A stretch of 15,405 nt of DNA from JAQVUB01 sp033809415 (GCA_033809415.1 JAPXLT010000096.1:1-15405); one strand, 5' to 3'. Shown: positions 1 to 6,176, counted from the stretch's first letter. The notes: generated by a model from the sequence alone, not told the origin. Made by a program: numbers and translations.

Positions 1-3
1 AGA

Positions 4-112
4 CTTGGCGCGGACTGATCGCCCGCAACCCACACGGACTTTACACGGACGGGACACGGACTTTACACGGACGACAGATCGGACGGCTCGCCATGTGCCA
101 AGGTCGGCTTTA
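4..112. repeat. Direct repeat copy 1 with 11-bp ACACGGAC array
   Basis: Positions 4-82 are identical to 7426-7504 (79 bp). The match continues with only two mismatches to 112/7534. Inside it, ACACGGAC occurs four times at 11-bp spacing (34-72), separated by TTT, GGG and TTT. This is the same unit, inverted, as the GTCCGTGT array at 3941-4014. The other copy lies upstream of the beta-ketoacyl synthase gene. It is non-coding DNA of unknown function. Confidence 0.85.
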
Positions 113-146
113 CGCAATTGCGTCGGAGGCGATATGGAGCGCCGGC
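94..146. repeat. 53-bp exact repeat, copy 1 (palindrome plus GC hairpin)
   Basis: Positions 94-146 are identical to 455-507. The unit contains a perfect 12-bp palindrome, ACGCAATTGCGT (112-123), and ends in a GC hairpin, GCCGGCG-GCT-CGCCGGC (141-157). A truncated form ends at 7534, and a diverged inverted form is readable around 8695-8745, where the ATATCGCCTC and GCGCTCC blocks recur on the other strand. Confidence 0.8.
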
Positions 147-170
147 GGCTCGCCGGCAGGGCATCACGAC

Positions 171-254
171 TACAACCCATTTTTTGTCCACGGAAAGCAC
201 GGAAAACTCGGAAAATTTATAAGGTTGCTGCTTTGACGGATGGAATGGCACGCG
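171..254 (-). repeat. CACGGAAA-unit repeat, inverted copy
   Basis: Positions 179-218 are the exact 40-bp inverted complement of 6090-6129. Similarity extends across 171-254 and about 6054-6137. The core reads CACGGAAAGCACGGAAAA on the + strand, a relative of the CACGAAAA units near several gene starts. A more diverged relative lies at 1125-1200. Confidence 0.8.
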
Positions 255-280
255 AATTTCTGATCTGGCTTATTGGTTTC

Positions 281-298
281 TCCGACTGATCAGTCGGA
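281..298. repeat. 18-bp perfect palindrome with central TGATCA
   Basis: TCCGACTGATCAGTCGGA is fully self-complementary. It is followed by related GATC-containing pieces (CAGTCGGATCGG) up to about 330. Similar CTGATCCG and CCGATCAG pieces occur at 3920-3940, 5935-5972 and 8755-8775, always beside other repeat modules. No bound protein is suggested by context. Confidence 0.6.
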
Positions 299-337
299 TC
301 GGACGGATCAAGTAGATCAGTCGGATCGGCGATGCTG

Positions 338-436
338 GAATTAGCCCTGAAGGGGCGCGACATACCAGCCCAGGGCAACGCCCTGGGTCAGGGATCACCA
401 TCGGCAAAGCCCTGTAAGGGCGTGACATAATCCCTG
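338..436 (-). repeat. REP-like three-hairpin element, copy 1
   Basis: Three palindromic units are arranged in tandem: GCCCTGAAGGGGC, then CCCAGGGC-AAC-GCCCTGGG (369-387, 8-bp stem and 3-nt loop), then GCCCTGTAAGGGC. The same arrangement occurs in opposite orientation at 3816-3915 and 8560-8655. This resembles repetitive extragenic palindromes, which in other bacteria are mobilised by RAYT (Y1) transposases. No such gene is in this window. Confidence 0.75.
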
Positions 437-454
437 CCCTGCCCAAAATTCTTG

Positions 455-507
455 TGTGCCAAGGTCGGCTTTACGCAATTGCGTCGGAGGCGATATGGAG
501 CGCCGGC
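455..507. repeat. 53-bp exact repeat, copy 2
   Basis: Identical to 94-146, with the ACGCAATTGCGT palindrome at 473-484. It diverges after the shared GCCGGC but keeps a hairpin by other bases, GCCGGC-AGGAA-GCCGGC (502-518). So the stem survives although the loop sequence changed. Confidence 0.8.
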
Positions 508-815
508 AGGAAGCCGGCTGCACTCTCCCCCCCATCACCGAAAACTCAAAAAGTTCAAAAGTTTTCTCAAAAATGAGAAAGGGTTTCAAGTCCAGAAACT
601 TGCGTATCGGGTTCCCGAAAATCACAAGCAAGATATCGGGCGATAGTAAAAAAGCCTTGCTTGCATCTGACAAAAACTTCCGGAAATGGAAAAAATTGTC
701 AGTTTGCAAGGGGTTTTAAAATATTGATGAGCGCGGATCGCTTTTATTACCGAAAAACCAAAAAAATCTCAAAAATGAAACGCATTCTAGCAGTCAAAGC
801 TACTGTCATGAAATT

Positions 816-1200
816 TTTTCGTACTATCACTCGAAACCTTCTTTTTTGTGAAAGATTTTTTCTGGGAAGAAGGCTCCAATTCATTGGTATATAGCACTTC
901 TCCGTCTGATTGTGGTGCCTTTACAAGGCACTGCCGTTGGGTGGGTTCCTCACCCCAGACTGAAGTCTGGGGTTAAGCATGGTTAAACGCCTACGGCGTA
1001 ATGCGTTACGCCGGAATAAGGCCGATCGACTAACTTGCATCCTGCCGCTTGCATACGGGAGCGTTCAAGCGTAGGAGGGCAAGCATCAATCACAACCGGG
1101 ACGGTTGCGCTACTTTTTAAACCCATGCCATTTCATCCGTCTGAGCAACACCCCCATAAAAAATTTTCGTGTCTTTTCGTGTGGTTCGTGGTTACAACTG
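816..1200 (+). repeat. Multi-hairpin repeat of about 400 bp, copy 1
   Basis: Repeated in the same orientation at about 5707-6137. Exact blocks include 902-933 = 5821-5852, 967-1008 = 5880-5921 and 1084-1117 = 6016-6049. It holds a series of hairpins: GTGCCTT-TAC-AAGGCAC (915-931), ACCCCAGAC-TGAA-GTCTGGGGT (952-973), two mutually exclusive stems ACGCC-TAC-GGCGT (987-999) and CGGCGTAA-TGCG-TTACGCCG (994-1013), and CAACCG-GGA-CGGTTG (1093-1107). It ends in CGTG-rich repeats before the SDR gene. I see no protein-coding signal, and copy differences are not codon-like. Confidence 0.8.
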
Positions 1201-1313
1201 TCACTTGGGTTGATTGAATTTTGTTCTTTAGCTTTACCTTTTCTGGTTGGGGGTGTATCTTTAAAGGATACCTGTTTTTCGTTATGGTGACGATGTATTG
1301 TTGCAACTATTGG

Positions 1314-1320
1314 AAAGGAG
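1314..1320 (+). promoter_or_regulatory. Ribosome binding site of the SDR gene
   Basis: AAAGGAG lies five bases before the ATG at 1326. It decides the start: the open frame continues 35 codons upstream, but those codons run into repeat-derived DNA, have no Shine-Dalgarno sequence and would precede the normal SDR N-terminus. Confidence 0.8.
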
Positions 1321-1325
1321 AAGAA

Positions 1326-2183
1326 ATGTCGGTTCCCTTCAAGATTGATTTAAGTGGCAAGGTTGCTTTGGTGACCGGTGGTGGTGGCATTCTATGCAGC
1401 GGGATGGCCGAGGCTCTGGCGGAATGCGGGGCGAAAGTGGCTGTGCTGGATTTGCGCAAGGAGGCTGCGGACAAAGTGGCCGGCGTGATTACCAGCAAAG
1501 GTGGACAGGCGATTGGCGTTGCCTGCAATGTCCTCGAACGTTCCAGTATCGAAGAGGCCGATGAAGTGATCCGCAAGACCTACGGTCCCTGCGATATCCT
1601 GATCAATGGCGCGGGCGGAAATCACCCGAAGGGCACAACTTCGCAGGAAACCTTCAGCAAAGAAATTTTCGAAAAGGCGGACCCGTCGCAGATTTCCTTC
1701 TATGATCTCGATCCGGCCGGCATCCAGTTCGTCTTCAATCTGAATTTCCTCGGGACGCTTTTGCCGACCCAGGTGTTCAGCAAGCCGATGGCACAGCGTG
1801 GCAGCGGAACCATTATCAATATTTCCTCGATGAATGCTTTTAAGCCGCTGACTAAAATTCCCGCCTACAGTGCAGCCAAAGCCGCCGTCAGCAATTTCAC
1901 GCAGTGGCTTGCGGTGCATATGGCGCCGGCCGGCATCCGGGTCAACGCGATCGCTCCGGGATTTTTCCTGACTGACCAGAACCGCGCCCTGCTGATGAAT
2001 CCGGATGGCAGCCTGACCCCGCGCTCGAAGAAGATCATGAACCATACCCCGATGGGGAAATTTGGCGAACCCAGTGATCTGATTGGCGCTCTGCTGTGGC
2101 TGGTCAGCGATCAGGCCGCCGGTTTCGTCACCGGCACGGTCATCCCGATCGATGGCGGCTTCAGCGCATATTCCGGAGTCTGA
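1326..2183 (+). CDS. SDR oxidoreductase, D-mannonate oxidoreductase (fructuronate reductase) type
   Basis: A 285-residue cytoplasmic NAD(P)-dependent short-chain dehydrogenase. The dinucleotide-binding glycine motif TGGGGILCSG is at residues 17-26, the NGAG structural motif at 94-97, and the catalytic set is N138/N140, S167/S168, Y181 and K185 (YSAAK). The stretch NHPKGTT after NGAG and the FFLTDQNR segment (213-220) followed by the NPDGSLT loop are, from memory, typical of the SDR-type fructuronate reductases (B. subtilis YjmF/UxuB-like). These interconvert D-fructuronate and D-mannonate in hexuronate breakdown. Length matches the family (about 280). No mannonate dehydratase or uronate isomerase gene is adjacent, so the exact substrate is inferred from family only. 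The SDR assignment is firm; the substrate is moderately supported. A strong Shine-Dalgarno precedes the chosen ATG. Confidence 0.9.
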   Translation: MSVPFKIDLSGKVALVTGGGGILCSGMAEALAECGAKVAVLDLRKEAADKVAGVITSKGGQAIGVACNVLERSSIEEADEVIRKTYGPCDILINGAGGNHPKGTTSQETFSKEIFEKADPSQISFYDLDPAGIQFVFNLNFLGTLLPTQVFSKPMAQRGSGTIINISSMNAFKPLTKIPAYSAAKAAVSNFTQWLAVHMAPAGIRVNAIAPGFFLTDQNRALLMNPDGSLTPRSKKIMNHTPMGKFGEPSDLIGALLWLVSDQAAGFVTGTVIPIDGGFSAYSGV

Positions 2184-2236
2184 ACGGACTCCATATTGTA
2201 ATGGGTTTTCTGTAGTACAGAGTGCGAAGGGATGGA

Positions 2237-2316
2237 GTGCGTAGTGCGGGGTGCGAAGTGCGTTGGGAACGGGTACAGGGGAATGGAGGCAGAATACAAT
2301 TCTCCGCACTACGCAC
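2237..2316. repeat. 13-bp inverted repeat and degenerate GTGCG units in the SDR-pfp spacer
   Basis: GTGCGTAGTGCGG (2237-2249) is the perfect complement of CCGCACTACGCAC (2304-2316), separated by 54 bases. The left half is made of loosely repeated AGTGCG/GGTGCG units, like a decayed form of the GGGTGCA array after the ABC ATPase gene. There is no run of T after the right arm, so it is not a typical intrinsic terminator. Confidence 0.6.
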
Positions 2317-2363
2317 CGCAGACGACTGTCCCTTTACTCTAGTATTTCCTTAATGGACAATAG

Positions 2364-2385
2364 CCAGCGATGGAAGACTCGCTGG
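2364..2385 (+). promoter_or_regulatory. Hairpin in the leader of the phosphofructokinase gene
   Basis: CCAGCGA (2364-2370) pairs with TCGCTGG (2379-2385) over an 8-nt loop. It is followed by TACGTTCTTTTACCC, about 50 bases before the gene start. It could be a weak terminator for the SDR transcript or a leader structure; the T-tract is interrupted. Confidence 0.35.
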
Positions 2386-2424
2386 TACGTTCTTTTACCC
2401 TGGCGGGATAACCGCTTTGATTTC

Positions 2425-2430
2425 AGGAGA
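2425..2430 (+). promoter_or_regulatory. Ribosome binding site of the phosphofructokinase gene
   Basis: AGGAGA stands seven bases before the ATG at 2438 and supports that start. Confidence 0.75.
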
Positions 2431-2437
2431 ATAAATA

Positions 2438-3724
2438 ATGGCCAGAAAAAATTTACTGGTAGCTCAGTCCGGTGGTCCATCGCCGGTGATCAACAGTTCG
2501 TTGCGTGGTGTGGTCGAGGCCGCCCGCTGTTTTCCAGACAAGATTGACCAGGTCTATGCCGGCTGGCACGGCATAGAAGGGGTATTGAAAGAGGAATTGC
2601 TGAACTTGAGTGTTCAGGATGAACAGGAAATTGCCCTGTTGCGCAATACTCCGGCAGCCGGCGCGATTGGCACCTGCCGTTACAAGGTGAAAAAGAACCA
2701 GCAAGAGGATTTTGACCGGATTGTCGCTGTCTTGAAAGCACACAATATCGGGTATTTTCTGTACAATGGCGGCAATGATTCGATGGATACTGCGCACAAG
2801 GTCGCCAGCCTGGCGCAGGAGCGCGGCCTTGATGTGCTGGGCATCGGCATTCCGAAAACGATTGACAATGATGTCGGGGACAGCGAATTCAAGCTTATCG
2901 ATCACACGCCGGGTTATGGTTCCGTGGCGCGTTACTGGGCACAGATCGTGCAGAATGCCGATGAGGAAAACCGCGGCTCCTGCCCGGCAGACCCGGTTCT
3001 GGTCTTGCAGGCGATGGGGCGCAAGATCGGTTACATCCCGGCAGCTGCGCGCCTGGCGGACCCGAAACGCGAAATGCCGTTGCTGATCTTCATCGCTGAA
3101 GCAAAACTTAGCATGGAGGAGATGGCTGAGAAAGTCAATGCGATGGTCAAGAGCCGCGGGCGGGCGATTGTGGTCATCAGCGAAGGCTGTGATGTGGGGG
3201 ATATCGGTGTTCTCCGGGACAGTTTCGGGCATGCCCAGTTTGGCGCCAGTGAGCTGACCGTTCAGCAGGCGATGGTGAACTATTTGAACCGGCATGGATT
3301 GCCGGCAAAAGGCAGTGCGCGTGGCCAGACCTATGGAACCGATCAGCGCGATACCGCCATCTACGCATCGGTCGTCGATCTTGATGAAGCGTACCGGGTC
3401 GGGCAGAAGGCGGTCTTGCTTGGTGTCGAGGGGCAGGGCGGCTACATGTCCACGATCCTGCGGGATCCGGGGCTGATCTACAATGTGCGCTATGACAAGG
3501 TGCCGCTGGGCGATGTCGCCAACTCGGAACGCACCTTCCCCGCCGAATGGCTGAGCAAGGACAAATGTGACGTCACCGATGATTTCCTGCGCTATGCAAC
3601 TCCGCTGATCGGCGAAGACTGGCCCTCAGTCCCTCTGGTGATGGGACGCCAGCGCTTCGCACAGCTGAAACCAGCCTTTGCGGAGAAAAAACTGCCGGCA
3701 TACGTCCCGGAAGCCGACCGCTGA
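2438..3724 (+). CDS. pfp: Diphosphate-dependent 6-phosphofructokinase
   Basis: A 428-residue phosphofructokinase expected to phosphorylate fructose 6-phosphate reversibly with pyrophosphate, giving fructose 1,6-bisphosphate in glycolysis/gluconeogenesis. The N-terminal SGGPSPVIN (11-19) is the phosphoryl-donor loop. GGNDSMDT (111-118) replaces the GGDGS of ATP enzymes. PKTIDND (139-145) carries the catalytic Asp (D143) and the Lys before it that marks PPi-using enzymes. MGRKIGY (193-199) is the sugar-phosphate site. The length exceeds the roughly 320 residues of simple ATP enzymes and fits the longer PPi family. It has a good Shine-Dalgarno, starts 254 bp after the SDR gene and is followed by a strong hairpin terminator, so it may be co-transcribed with the SDR or be a single unit. 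The donor is inferred from motifs and could be checked biochemically. Confidence 0.93.
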   Translation: MARKNLLVAQSGGPSPVINSSLRGVVEAARCFPDKIDQVYAGWHGIEGVLKEELLNLSVQDEQEIALLRNTPAAGAIGTCRYKVKKNQQEDFDRIVAVLKAHNIGYFLYNGGNDSMDTAHKVASLAQERGLDVLGIGIPKTIDNDVGDSEFKLIDHTPGYGSVARYWAQIVQNADEENRGSCPADPVLVLQAMGRKIGYIPAAARLADPKREMPLLIFIAEAKLSMEEMAEKVNAMVKSRGRAIVVISEGCDVGDIGVLRDSFGHAQFGASELTVQQAMVNYLNRHGLPAKGSARGQTYGTDQRDTAIYASVVDLDEAYRVGQKAVLLGVEGQGGYMSTILRDPGLIYNVRYDKVPLGDVANSERTFPAEWLSKDKCDVTDDFLRYATPLIGEDWPSVPLVMGRQRFAQLKPAFAEKKLPAYVPEADR

Positions 3725-3756
3725 CGATTGACGAACCTTGTCGGGGCGTTTTCATT

Positions 3757-3790
3757 CTTTCACCCAACTTCTTGTTGGGTGAAAGATTTT
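3757..3790 (+). terminator. Probable intrinsic terminator after pfp
   Basis: CTTTCACCCAAC (3757-3768) pairs perfectly with GTTGGGTGAAAG (3774-3785) over a 5-nt loop, followed by ATTTT. It starts 33 bases after the pfp stop codon. The right arm and what follows (TGAAAGATTTTG) also occur at the edge of the REP-like element at 8542-8553, so the terminator overlaps a repeat boundary. Confidence 0.7.
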
Positions 3791-3815
3791 GGCTGGGAAT
3801 TACGCTGTGGCTGGT

Positions 3816-3915
3816 TCCTATGTCGCGCCCTTTCAGGGCTTTGCGGATGGGTGGGTATCCGAACCCAGGGCGTTGCCCTGGGCTGGTATGTCGCGCCCTT
3901 TCAGGGCTGATTCCA
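3816..3915 (+). repeat. REP-like three-hairpin element, copy 2
   Basis: GCCCTTTCAGGGC, then CCCAGGGC-GTT-GCCCTGGG (3864-3882), then a second GCCCTTTCAGGGC, each adjoining a TATGTCGCG box. It has the same layout as 338-436 (inverted) and 8560-8655. The similarity to copy 1 continues past the last hairpin into the GATC-containing tail up to about 3938. Confidence 0.75.
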
Positions 3916-3940
3916 ACATCGCTGATCCGACCGATCAGCT

Positions 3941-4014
3941 GTCCGTGTAAAGTCCGTGTCCCGTCCGTGTCCCGTCCGTGTCCCGTCCGTGTCCCGTCCG
4001 TGTCCCGTCCGTGT
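3941..4014. repeat. Tandem array, seven GTCCGTGT units at 11-bp period
   Basis: Seven GTCCGTGT units start at 3941, 3952, 3963, 3974, 3985, 3996 and 4007. The first 3-bp spacer is AAA and the remainder are CCC. The 11-bp period places every unit on nearly the same face of the helix. It is the inverse of the ACACGGAC arrays at 34-72 and about 7456-7494. Confidence 0.9.
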
Positions 4015-4021
4015 GTGTCGT

Positions 4022-4041
4022 GGTTAAAAAATCCTTTTTGG
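4022..4041 (+). promoter_or_regulatory. Conserved A6/T5 motif upstream of the ABC ATPase gene
   Basis: GGTTAAAAAATCCTTTTTGG follows TCGTGG. Near-identical motifs, read in gene direction, lie upstream of the beta-ketoacyl synthase (7387-7407, minus) and mnmA (9849-9867, minus). It may be the terminal part of a repeat, a bent-DNA or UP-like element, or both. Its function is unproven. Confidence 0.4.
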
Positions 4042-4072
4042 ACACGGTCTATTTACGAACCTTGTACTGCAC

Positions 4073-5023
4073 ATGTTGAGCGTAAGCGAATTAAAAGTCT
4101 GGTTTCCGATTCGGCGTGGCGTTTTCCCGCGGGTAGTCGGTCAGGTGCGTGCGGTTGACGGGGTTTCATTGTCGCTGACCGCCGGTCAGACATTGGGTCT
4201 GGTCGGCGAGTCGGGTTGCGGCAAGACGACGTTGGGGCGGGCGATCCTGGGTCTCGAGAAGGCGACGTCCGGCAAGGTTCTTTTTGACGGTCAGGAATTG
4301 ACTGCTATGAAAGGTCGAGCTTTGCGGCAGGCACGGCGCAACTTGCAGATGGTTTTCCAGGATCCTTACTCCTCCCTGAATCCGCGCATGTGCGTCCAGG
4401 AACTGATCACTGAGGGATTGCTCGAGCATGGCATGCTCGAGGGCGAAACCCGCGATGAAGCGGCCAGCCGCCTGATGCGCGAAGTGGGACTCGAACCGGA
4501 GAGCCGTTTCCGTTTTCCGCACGAATTTTCCGGCGGTCAGCGGCAGCGGATCAGCATTGCCCGCGCCTTGTCTCTGCAACCGCGCTTTGTGGTTTGCGAT
4601 GAGCCGGTCAGCGCGCTGGATGTCTCGGTGCAGGCTCAGGTGATCAATCTGCTGATTGAACTGCGCGAAAAGCATCAGCTTACCTACCTGTTTATTTCGC
4701 ATGACCTGAGCGTCGTGCGCCTGATCTCGCAGCGTATTGCAGTCATGTATCTGGGAAAACTGGTTGAATGCGGAGATACTGCCGATATCCTGGATTCTCC
4801 ATTGCACCCCTATACCAAGACGCTGATTTCAGCCATTCCGGTGCCAGGCAAAAAGCGTTCAAAAAAAGCGCCAATTCCCGTCGGGGAAGTTTCCCGGACA
4901 TGCCTCGAGGGCTGTGCCTTTTCTCCGCGCTGTCCAGTCGCCTTGCCGGAGTGCAGACATTCGATTCCTCCGCTGCTGGAATACGAGGGGCGCTTGGTCG
5001 CATGTCATAGGTGTAGGGGGTAG
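4073..5023 (+). CDS. OppF/DppF-type peptide ABC transporter ATP-binding protein
   Basis: A 316-residue ABC ATPase of the peptide/nickel importer family, acting on the cytoplasmic face of an inner-membrane permease. Walker A is GESGCGKTT (45-53), the Q-loop MVFQDPYSSLNP, the signature FSGGQRQR, Walker B FVVCDEPVSALD and the switch histidine FISHDLSVV. The C-terminal oligopeptide/dipeptide domain carries the cysteine pattern C281-x5-C287-x6-C294-x16-C311, which in Dpp-type ATPases can bind an iron-sulfur cluster. C277 and C314 are extra. Length is normal. There is no permease, binding protein or partner ATPase beside it, so it is an orphan subunit here, with partners presumably elsewhere. No Shine-Dalgarno is evident before the ATG. 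Coding ends at a TAG that is also the start of a 7-bp tandem repeat. A 10-bp-arm palindrome lies inside the gene at 4421-4441. Confidence 0.92.
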   Translation: MLSVSELKVWFPIRRGVFPRVVGQVRAVDGVSLSLTAGQTLGLVGESGCGKTTLGRAILGLEKATSGKVLFDGQELTAMKGRALRQARRNLQMVFQDPYSSLNPRMCVQELITEGLLEHGMLEGETRDEAASRLMREVGLEPESRFRFPHEFSGGQRQRISIARALSLQPRFVVCDEPVSALDVSVQAQVINLLIELREKHQLTYLFISHDLSVVRLISQRIAVMYLGKLVECGDTADILDSPLHPYTKTLISAIPVPGKKRSKKAPIPVGEVSRTCLEGCAFSPRCPVALPECRHSIPPLLEYEGRLVACHRCRG

Positions 5024-5057
5024 GGTGCAGGGTGCAGGGTGCGGGGTGCGGGGTGTG
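5022..5057. repeat. 7-bp tandem repeat GGGTGCA/GGGTGCG, about five units
   Basis: Units GGGTGCA, GGGTGCA, GGGTGCG, GGGTGCG and GGGTGTG follow directly from the TAG stop of the ABC ATPase gene. The array is related to the GGGGGCA array (CTGCCCC on the + strand) at 8781-8809 and to the decayed units at 2220-2260. Confidence 0.85.
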
Positions 5058-5094
5058 TTTTTAACTGTGAAGAGATGTAGAGTTATTAGCTGTC

Positions 5095-5703
5095 ATGGTA
5101 AATCTTGATATCATTGTTGTTGGTATTCTCAGTGTCAACTGTTACCTTGTCTGGCATTCTGAGACGAAGGAAGCCTATGTAGTGGACCCCGGCGCGGATG
5201 CGGCGTTGATCGAAAAACGGGTTGCGGCAGTGGGGTTGACTCCGCGTGCGATCCTGATGACGCATGGACATGTTGATCATCTCCTGGCAGTGCCCCACTT
5301 GGCAAAAAAATGGCAGGTTCCGGTCTGGATTCATGCCGAGGACGTTTCCCTATACCAGAGCCCTGACAATGCATTGCTGCCCTGGATTCCGGCAGCTGAG
5401 AATCTTCCTGCCCCAGTGCCGGAAATCCCAGTTATAGACGGACTCGAGTTCACGCTGCTGCATACGCCCGGGCATACCCGAGGCGGTGTCTGCTTCTATT
5501 TCCCCAACGAAAAATTCGTTCTGACAGGAGATACGTTATTCAAAGGCACTCATGGCCGCACGGATTTTCCCGGCGGCAGCCAGAAGCAAATAATGCATTC
5601 CATCCACAATATCTTATTCAAGCTCCCTGATGAGACGAAGGTCTATCCCGGACATCATGGCGCATCAACAATCGGCAACGAAAAGAAAAACCCGTTCTTC
5701 TAA
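5095..5703 (+). CDS. Glyoxalase II-like metallo-beta-lactamase-fold hydrolase
   Basis: A 202-residue cytoplasmic MBL-fold hydrolase. The metal ligands are in the expected order: THGHVDH at 56-62 (H57, H59, D61, H62), H127 in HTPGH, D146 in TGDTLF and H187 in YPGHH. This is the binuclear-metal set of the hydroxyacylglutathione hydrolase/YcbL group, which hydrolyses thioesters such as S-lactoylglutathione. The C-terminal helical substrate domain of true GloB (about 250 residues) is missing, so it belongs to the short YcbL-like class, whose physiological substrate is often unknown. It begins 71 bp after the ABC ATPase, across the 7-bp repeat array. No clear Shine-Dalgarno is present, and the ATG is the first one in frame with the conserved N-terminal beta strand. 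A role in aldehyde detoxification is inference. Confidence 0.9.
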   Translation: MVNLDIIVVGILSVNCYLVWHSETKEAYVVDPGADAALIEKRVAAVGLTPRAILMTHGHVDHLLAVPHLAKKWQVPVWIHAEDVSLYQSPDNALLPWIPAAENLPAPVPEIPVIDGLEFTLLHTPGHTRGGVCFYFPNEKFVLTGDTLFKGTHGRTDFPGGSQKQIMHSIHNILFKLPDETKVYPGHHGASTIGNEKKNPFF

Positions 5704-6176
5704 ATAATTTTCGTGCTATCACTCGATTTCTTTATCACTGCAATAGTTTCACATAAAAAGTGAAAGTTTTTAAGCTATCTTTCACTTATTTTGTGAAAGT
5801 TCGGCATAATAAGCACTTTCCCGTCTGATTGTGGTGCCTTTACAAGGCACTGTCTTTGGGTGGGTTCCTCACCCCAGGCCTGGGGTTAAGCATGGTTAAA
5901 CGCCTACGGCGTAATGCGTTATGCCGTAAGCCGCCCGATCCGTCCAATCTGACTGATCCGGCTGATCTGCATCCTGCCTCTTGCAGATGGGAGTGTTCGG
6001 GCGTGGGAGGGCAAACATCAATCACAACCGGGACGGTTGCGCTACTTTTAAACCGCGTGTCATTTCATCCGTCGAAGCCGCAACCCTACAAATTTTCCGA
6101 GTTTTCCGTGCTTTCCGTGGACAAAAAATAGGTTGTGGACGTTAGTTTGCGCCAAGTCTGTTCGGGCTTTTCGTGG
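5704..6176. repeat. Gene-free repeat block between two converging genes
   Basis: I see no gene in these 473 bases. Just after the hydrolase gene are two weak hairpins in AT-rich DNA: TTTCAC/GTGAAA (5747-5765, followed by GTTTTTA), a possible weak terminator, and CTTTCAC/GTGAAAG (5779-5799). The second copy of the roughly 430-bp multi-hairpin repeat fills the remainder and ends in CACGGAAA- and CACGAAAA-type units that reach the stop codon of the beta-ketoacyl synthase gene on the opposite strand. Confidence 0.8.
5707..6137 (+). repeat. Multi-hairpin repeat of about 430 bp, copy 2
   Basis: Same order of modules as 816-1200: a TTTTCGTGCTATCACTCGA left edge, then a variable AT-rich segment, then the hairpin series, then a CATTTCATCCGTC box and CACGGAAA-type units. 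In this copy the CCCCAG stem has lost its loop and become the 16-bp palindrome ACCCCAGGCCTGGGGT (5871-5886). The pairing is therefore kept although six bases are gone. Confidence 0.8.

Larger units (their letters stand above)
1..1325. repeat. Gene-free repeat mosaic upstream of the SDR gene
   Basis: I see no credible gene in these 1.3 kb. The stretch is a patchwork of modules found again elsewhere in the window. In order: an 11-bp ACACGGAC array (34-72), a GC-rich palindromic module (94-146), a CACGGAAA unit (179-218), an 18-bp palindrome (281-298), a REP-like element in minus orientation (338-436), a second copy of the GC-rich module (455-507), an AT-richer unassigned part (about 530-815), and the first copy of a roughly 400-bp repeat (816-1200). 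The short open frames here cross repeat boundaries, and their peptides recur only because the DNA recurs. The AT-richer part has one neat hairpin, TTTCTCA/TGAGAAA with a 4-nt loop at 563-580, but nothing that identifies an RNA gene. Confidence 0.8.
3725..4072. repeat. Gene-free spacer: terminator, REP-like element, 11-bp array
   Basis: I see no gene in these 348 bases. The spacer holds a terminator hairpin (3757-3790), a REP-like element (3816-3915), a GATC-containing inverted pair CTGATC-CGACC-GATCAG (3922-3938), the 11-bp array (3941-4014) and a conserved A6/T5 motif (4022-4041) immediately upstream of the ABC ATPase gene. Open frames across it are repeat-derived. Confidence 0.8.

Noticed and set aside
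5..289. Open frames of 60-105 codons in the first kilobase, e.g. 5-289, 395-709 (minus), 452-646, 661-894
   Set aside because: They lie across repeat modules, begin or end at module joins, lack ribosome binding sites and show no domain. Similar peptides at two sites reflect duplicated DNA.
563..580. Small RNA or terminator at the TTTCTCA/TGAGAAA hairpin
   Set aside because: It is a single AT-rich stem followed by GGG and not a T-run, with no gene ending upstream and no second supporting structure.
1392..2309. Long antisense open frames opposite the SDR, pfp, ABC ATPase, PNP-like, lptD and TPR genes (e.g. 1392-2309, 2453-3295, 10582-11466, 13010-14065, 14364-15392 on minus)
   Set aside because: Each lies opposite a gene with clear family motifs. 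Their peptides are rich in His, Arg and Gln with no recognisable domain, as expected of codon-bias shadows.
3941..4014. CRISPR array
   Set aside because: Units are 8 bp with 3-bp spacers of only two kinds. There is no unique spacer DNA and no cas gene in the window.
3772..4158. Open frame of 128 codons through the pfp-ABC ATPase spacer
   Set aside because: It runs through the REP-like element and the 11-bp array, giving a repetitive Pro/Arg/Val/Ser peptide, and overlaps the start of the ABC ATPase gene in another frame.
5829..6131. Open frame of 100 codons in the second multi-hairpin repeat
   Set aside because: The copy at 816-1200 has frame-breaking insertions and deletions relative to it, so the sequence is not kept as protein.
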